Source of the DNA: Myxococcales bacterium
Lineage (GTDB): Bacteria; Myxococcota; Bradymonadia; UBA7976; UBA1532
Assembly: GCA_020430675.1 (NCBI GenBank)
Contig: JAGQJJ010000255.1
Span: 1 to 6,280 of the forward strand
Direction: 5' to 3'
DNA: 6,280 nucleotides
The notes under the pieces are model-generated. The model saw nothing but the letters and a program-made list of their open reading frames with translations, was not told the DNA's origin and did no database searches. Below are positions 6,167 through 6,280 of this stretch, one piece after another. The position numbers and the translations under genes were made by a program. Position 1 is the first letter of the stretch, and the number at the start of each line of letters is the position of its first letter.

Positions 6167-6195
6167 GGTATATGGATACATCGGGACACATTCAA
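6167..6195 (-). promoter_or_regulatory. Putative sigma-70-type promoter of the small exported protein gene
   Basis: On the minus strand TTGAAT (6195-6190), a 17-base spacer and TATACC (6172-6167) match the -35 and -10 consensus at 4 of 6 bases each with ideal spacing. This short stretch is AT-richer than its surroundings. The -10 ends 7 bases before the ATG at 6159, so transcription would begin at or next to the start codon. It may also serve yicC-gmk-spoT downstream. Confidence 0.5.
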
Positions 6196-6226
6196 GAAAA
6201 TCGCCGGATGGGCGCTCCGCGCGGCG
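6193..6226 (-). terminator. Weak candidate terminator of the upstream gene
   Basis: On the minus strand CGCCG (6226-6222) can pair with CGGCG (6206-6202), and a smaller GCGC/GCGC hairpin lies inside. A T-rich run, ATTTTCTT (6201-6194), follows. The stem is short and the loop long, so termination is uncertain. It overlaps the -35 of the next promoter. Confidence 0.25.
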
Positions 6227-6247
6227 GGCGATTGACCGTGACCGCCG

Positions 6248-6280
6248 TCAGGGCGCGGCGGCGAAGGTCTGCACGACCTC
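6248..6280 (-). CDS. C-terminal tail of an unidentified gene (partial)
   Basis: From the window edge the minus strand reads ten codons (EVVQTFAAAP) to a TGA with GC-rich third positions, like the neighbouring genes. It would be the end of a gene lying outside the window, 88 bases before the small exported protein. Too little is present to name it, and a chance open frame cannot be excluded. Confidence 0.3.
   Translation of the reverse strand, partial: EVVQTFAAAP

Noticed and set aside
5750..6235. A 161-codon plus-strand frame over the yicC start and the small exported gene
   Set aside because: It crosses two genes and their promoter on the opposite strand and shows no domain or signal; the minus-strand reading has a signal peptide and proper codon use.

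Overview
This window looks like ordinary chromosome of a GC-rich Gram-negative bacterium. Coding is dense, third codon positions are strongly G/C, and the start codons include ATG, GTG and TTG. Two proteins carry signal peptides, and the core genes have proteobacterial-type sequences. A deltaproteobacterium or myxobacterium-like host is my inference from protein style and gene order; nothing here proves it. I see no mobile element, tRNA, rRNA, CRISPR array or prophage sequence.

Left part (1-2017): two divergent genes of unrelated function are separated by a 135-base control region. The left one, on the minus strand, is a metallo-beta-lactamase-fold hydrolase whose C-terminus runs off the window. 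The right one, on the plus strand, is an exported amidohydrolase of the ACMSD-like (Amidohydro-rel/Amidohydrolase_2) group. It ends only 28 bases from the convergent stop of the next gene.

Right part (2046-6280): all genes are on the minus strand, so transcription runs from right to left. The order is the tail of an unidentified gene, a small exported protein of unknown function, yicC (endoribonuclease), gmk (guanylate kinase) and a full-length bifunctional RelA/SpoT (p)ppGpp synthetase/hydrolase. The core yicC-gmk-spoT run has gaps of 49 and 67 bases and is very probably one operon. It joins RNA turnover, GMP to GDP conversion and the alarmone made from GDP/GTP. The omega subunit gene rpoZ, which sits between gmk and spoT in E. 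coli, is missing here.

The best non-coding signals are two. First, two genes (the MBL hydrolase and the small exported protein) have a -10-like hexamer ending exactly 7 bases before ATG and no Shine-Dalgarno sequence, which suggests leaderless mRNAs. Second, the same short hairpin, with a shared left arm plus loop start GCCCGGCGTG and a right arm CCGGGCA, lies just before both yicC and spoT. The guanylate kinase has a TTG start and a conservative change at a predicted guanine-contacting residue. I find no evidence for a wholly new multi-gene system; the findings are modest and stated as such.
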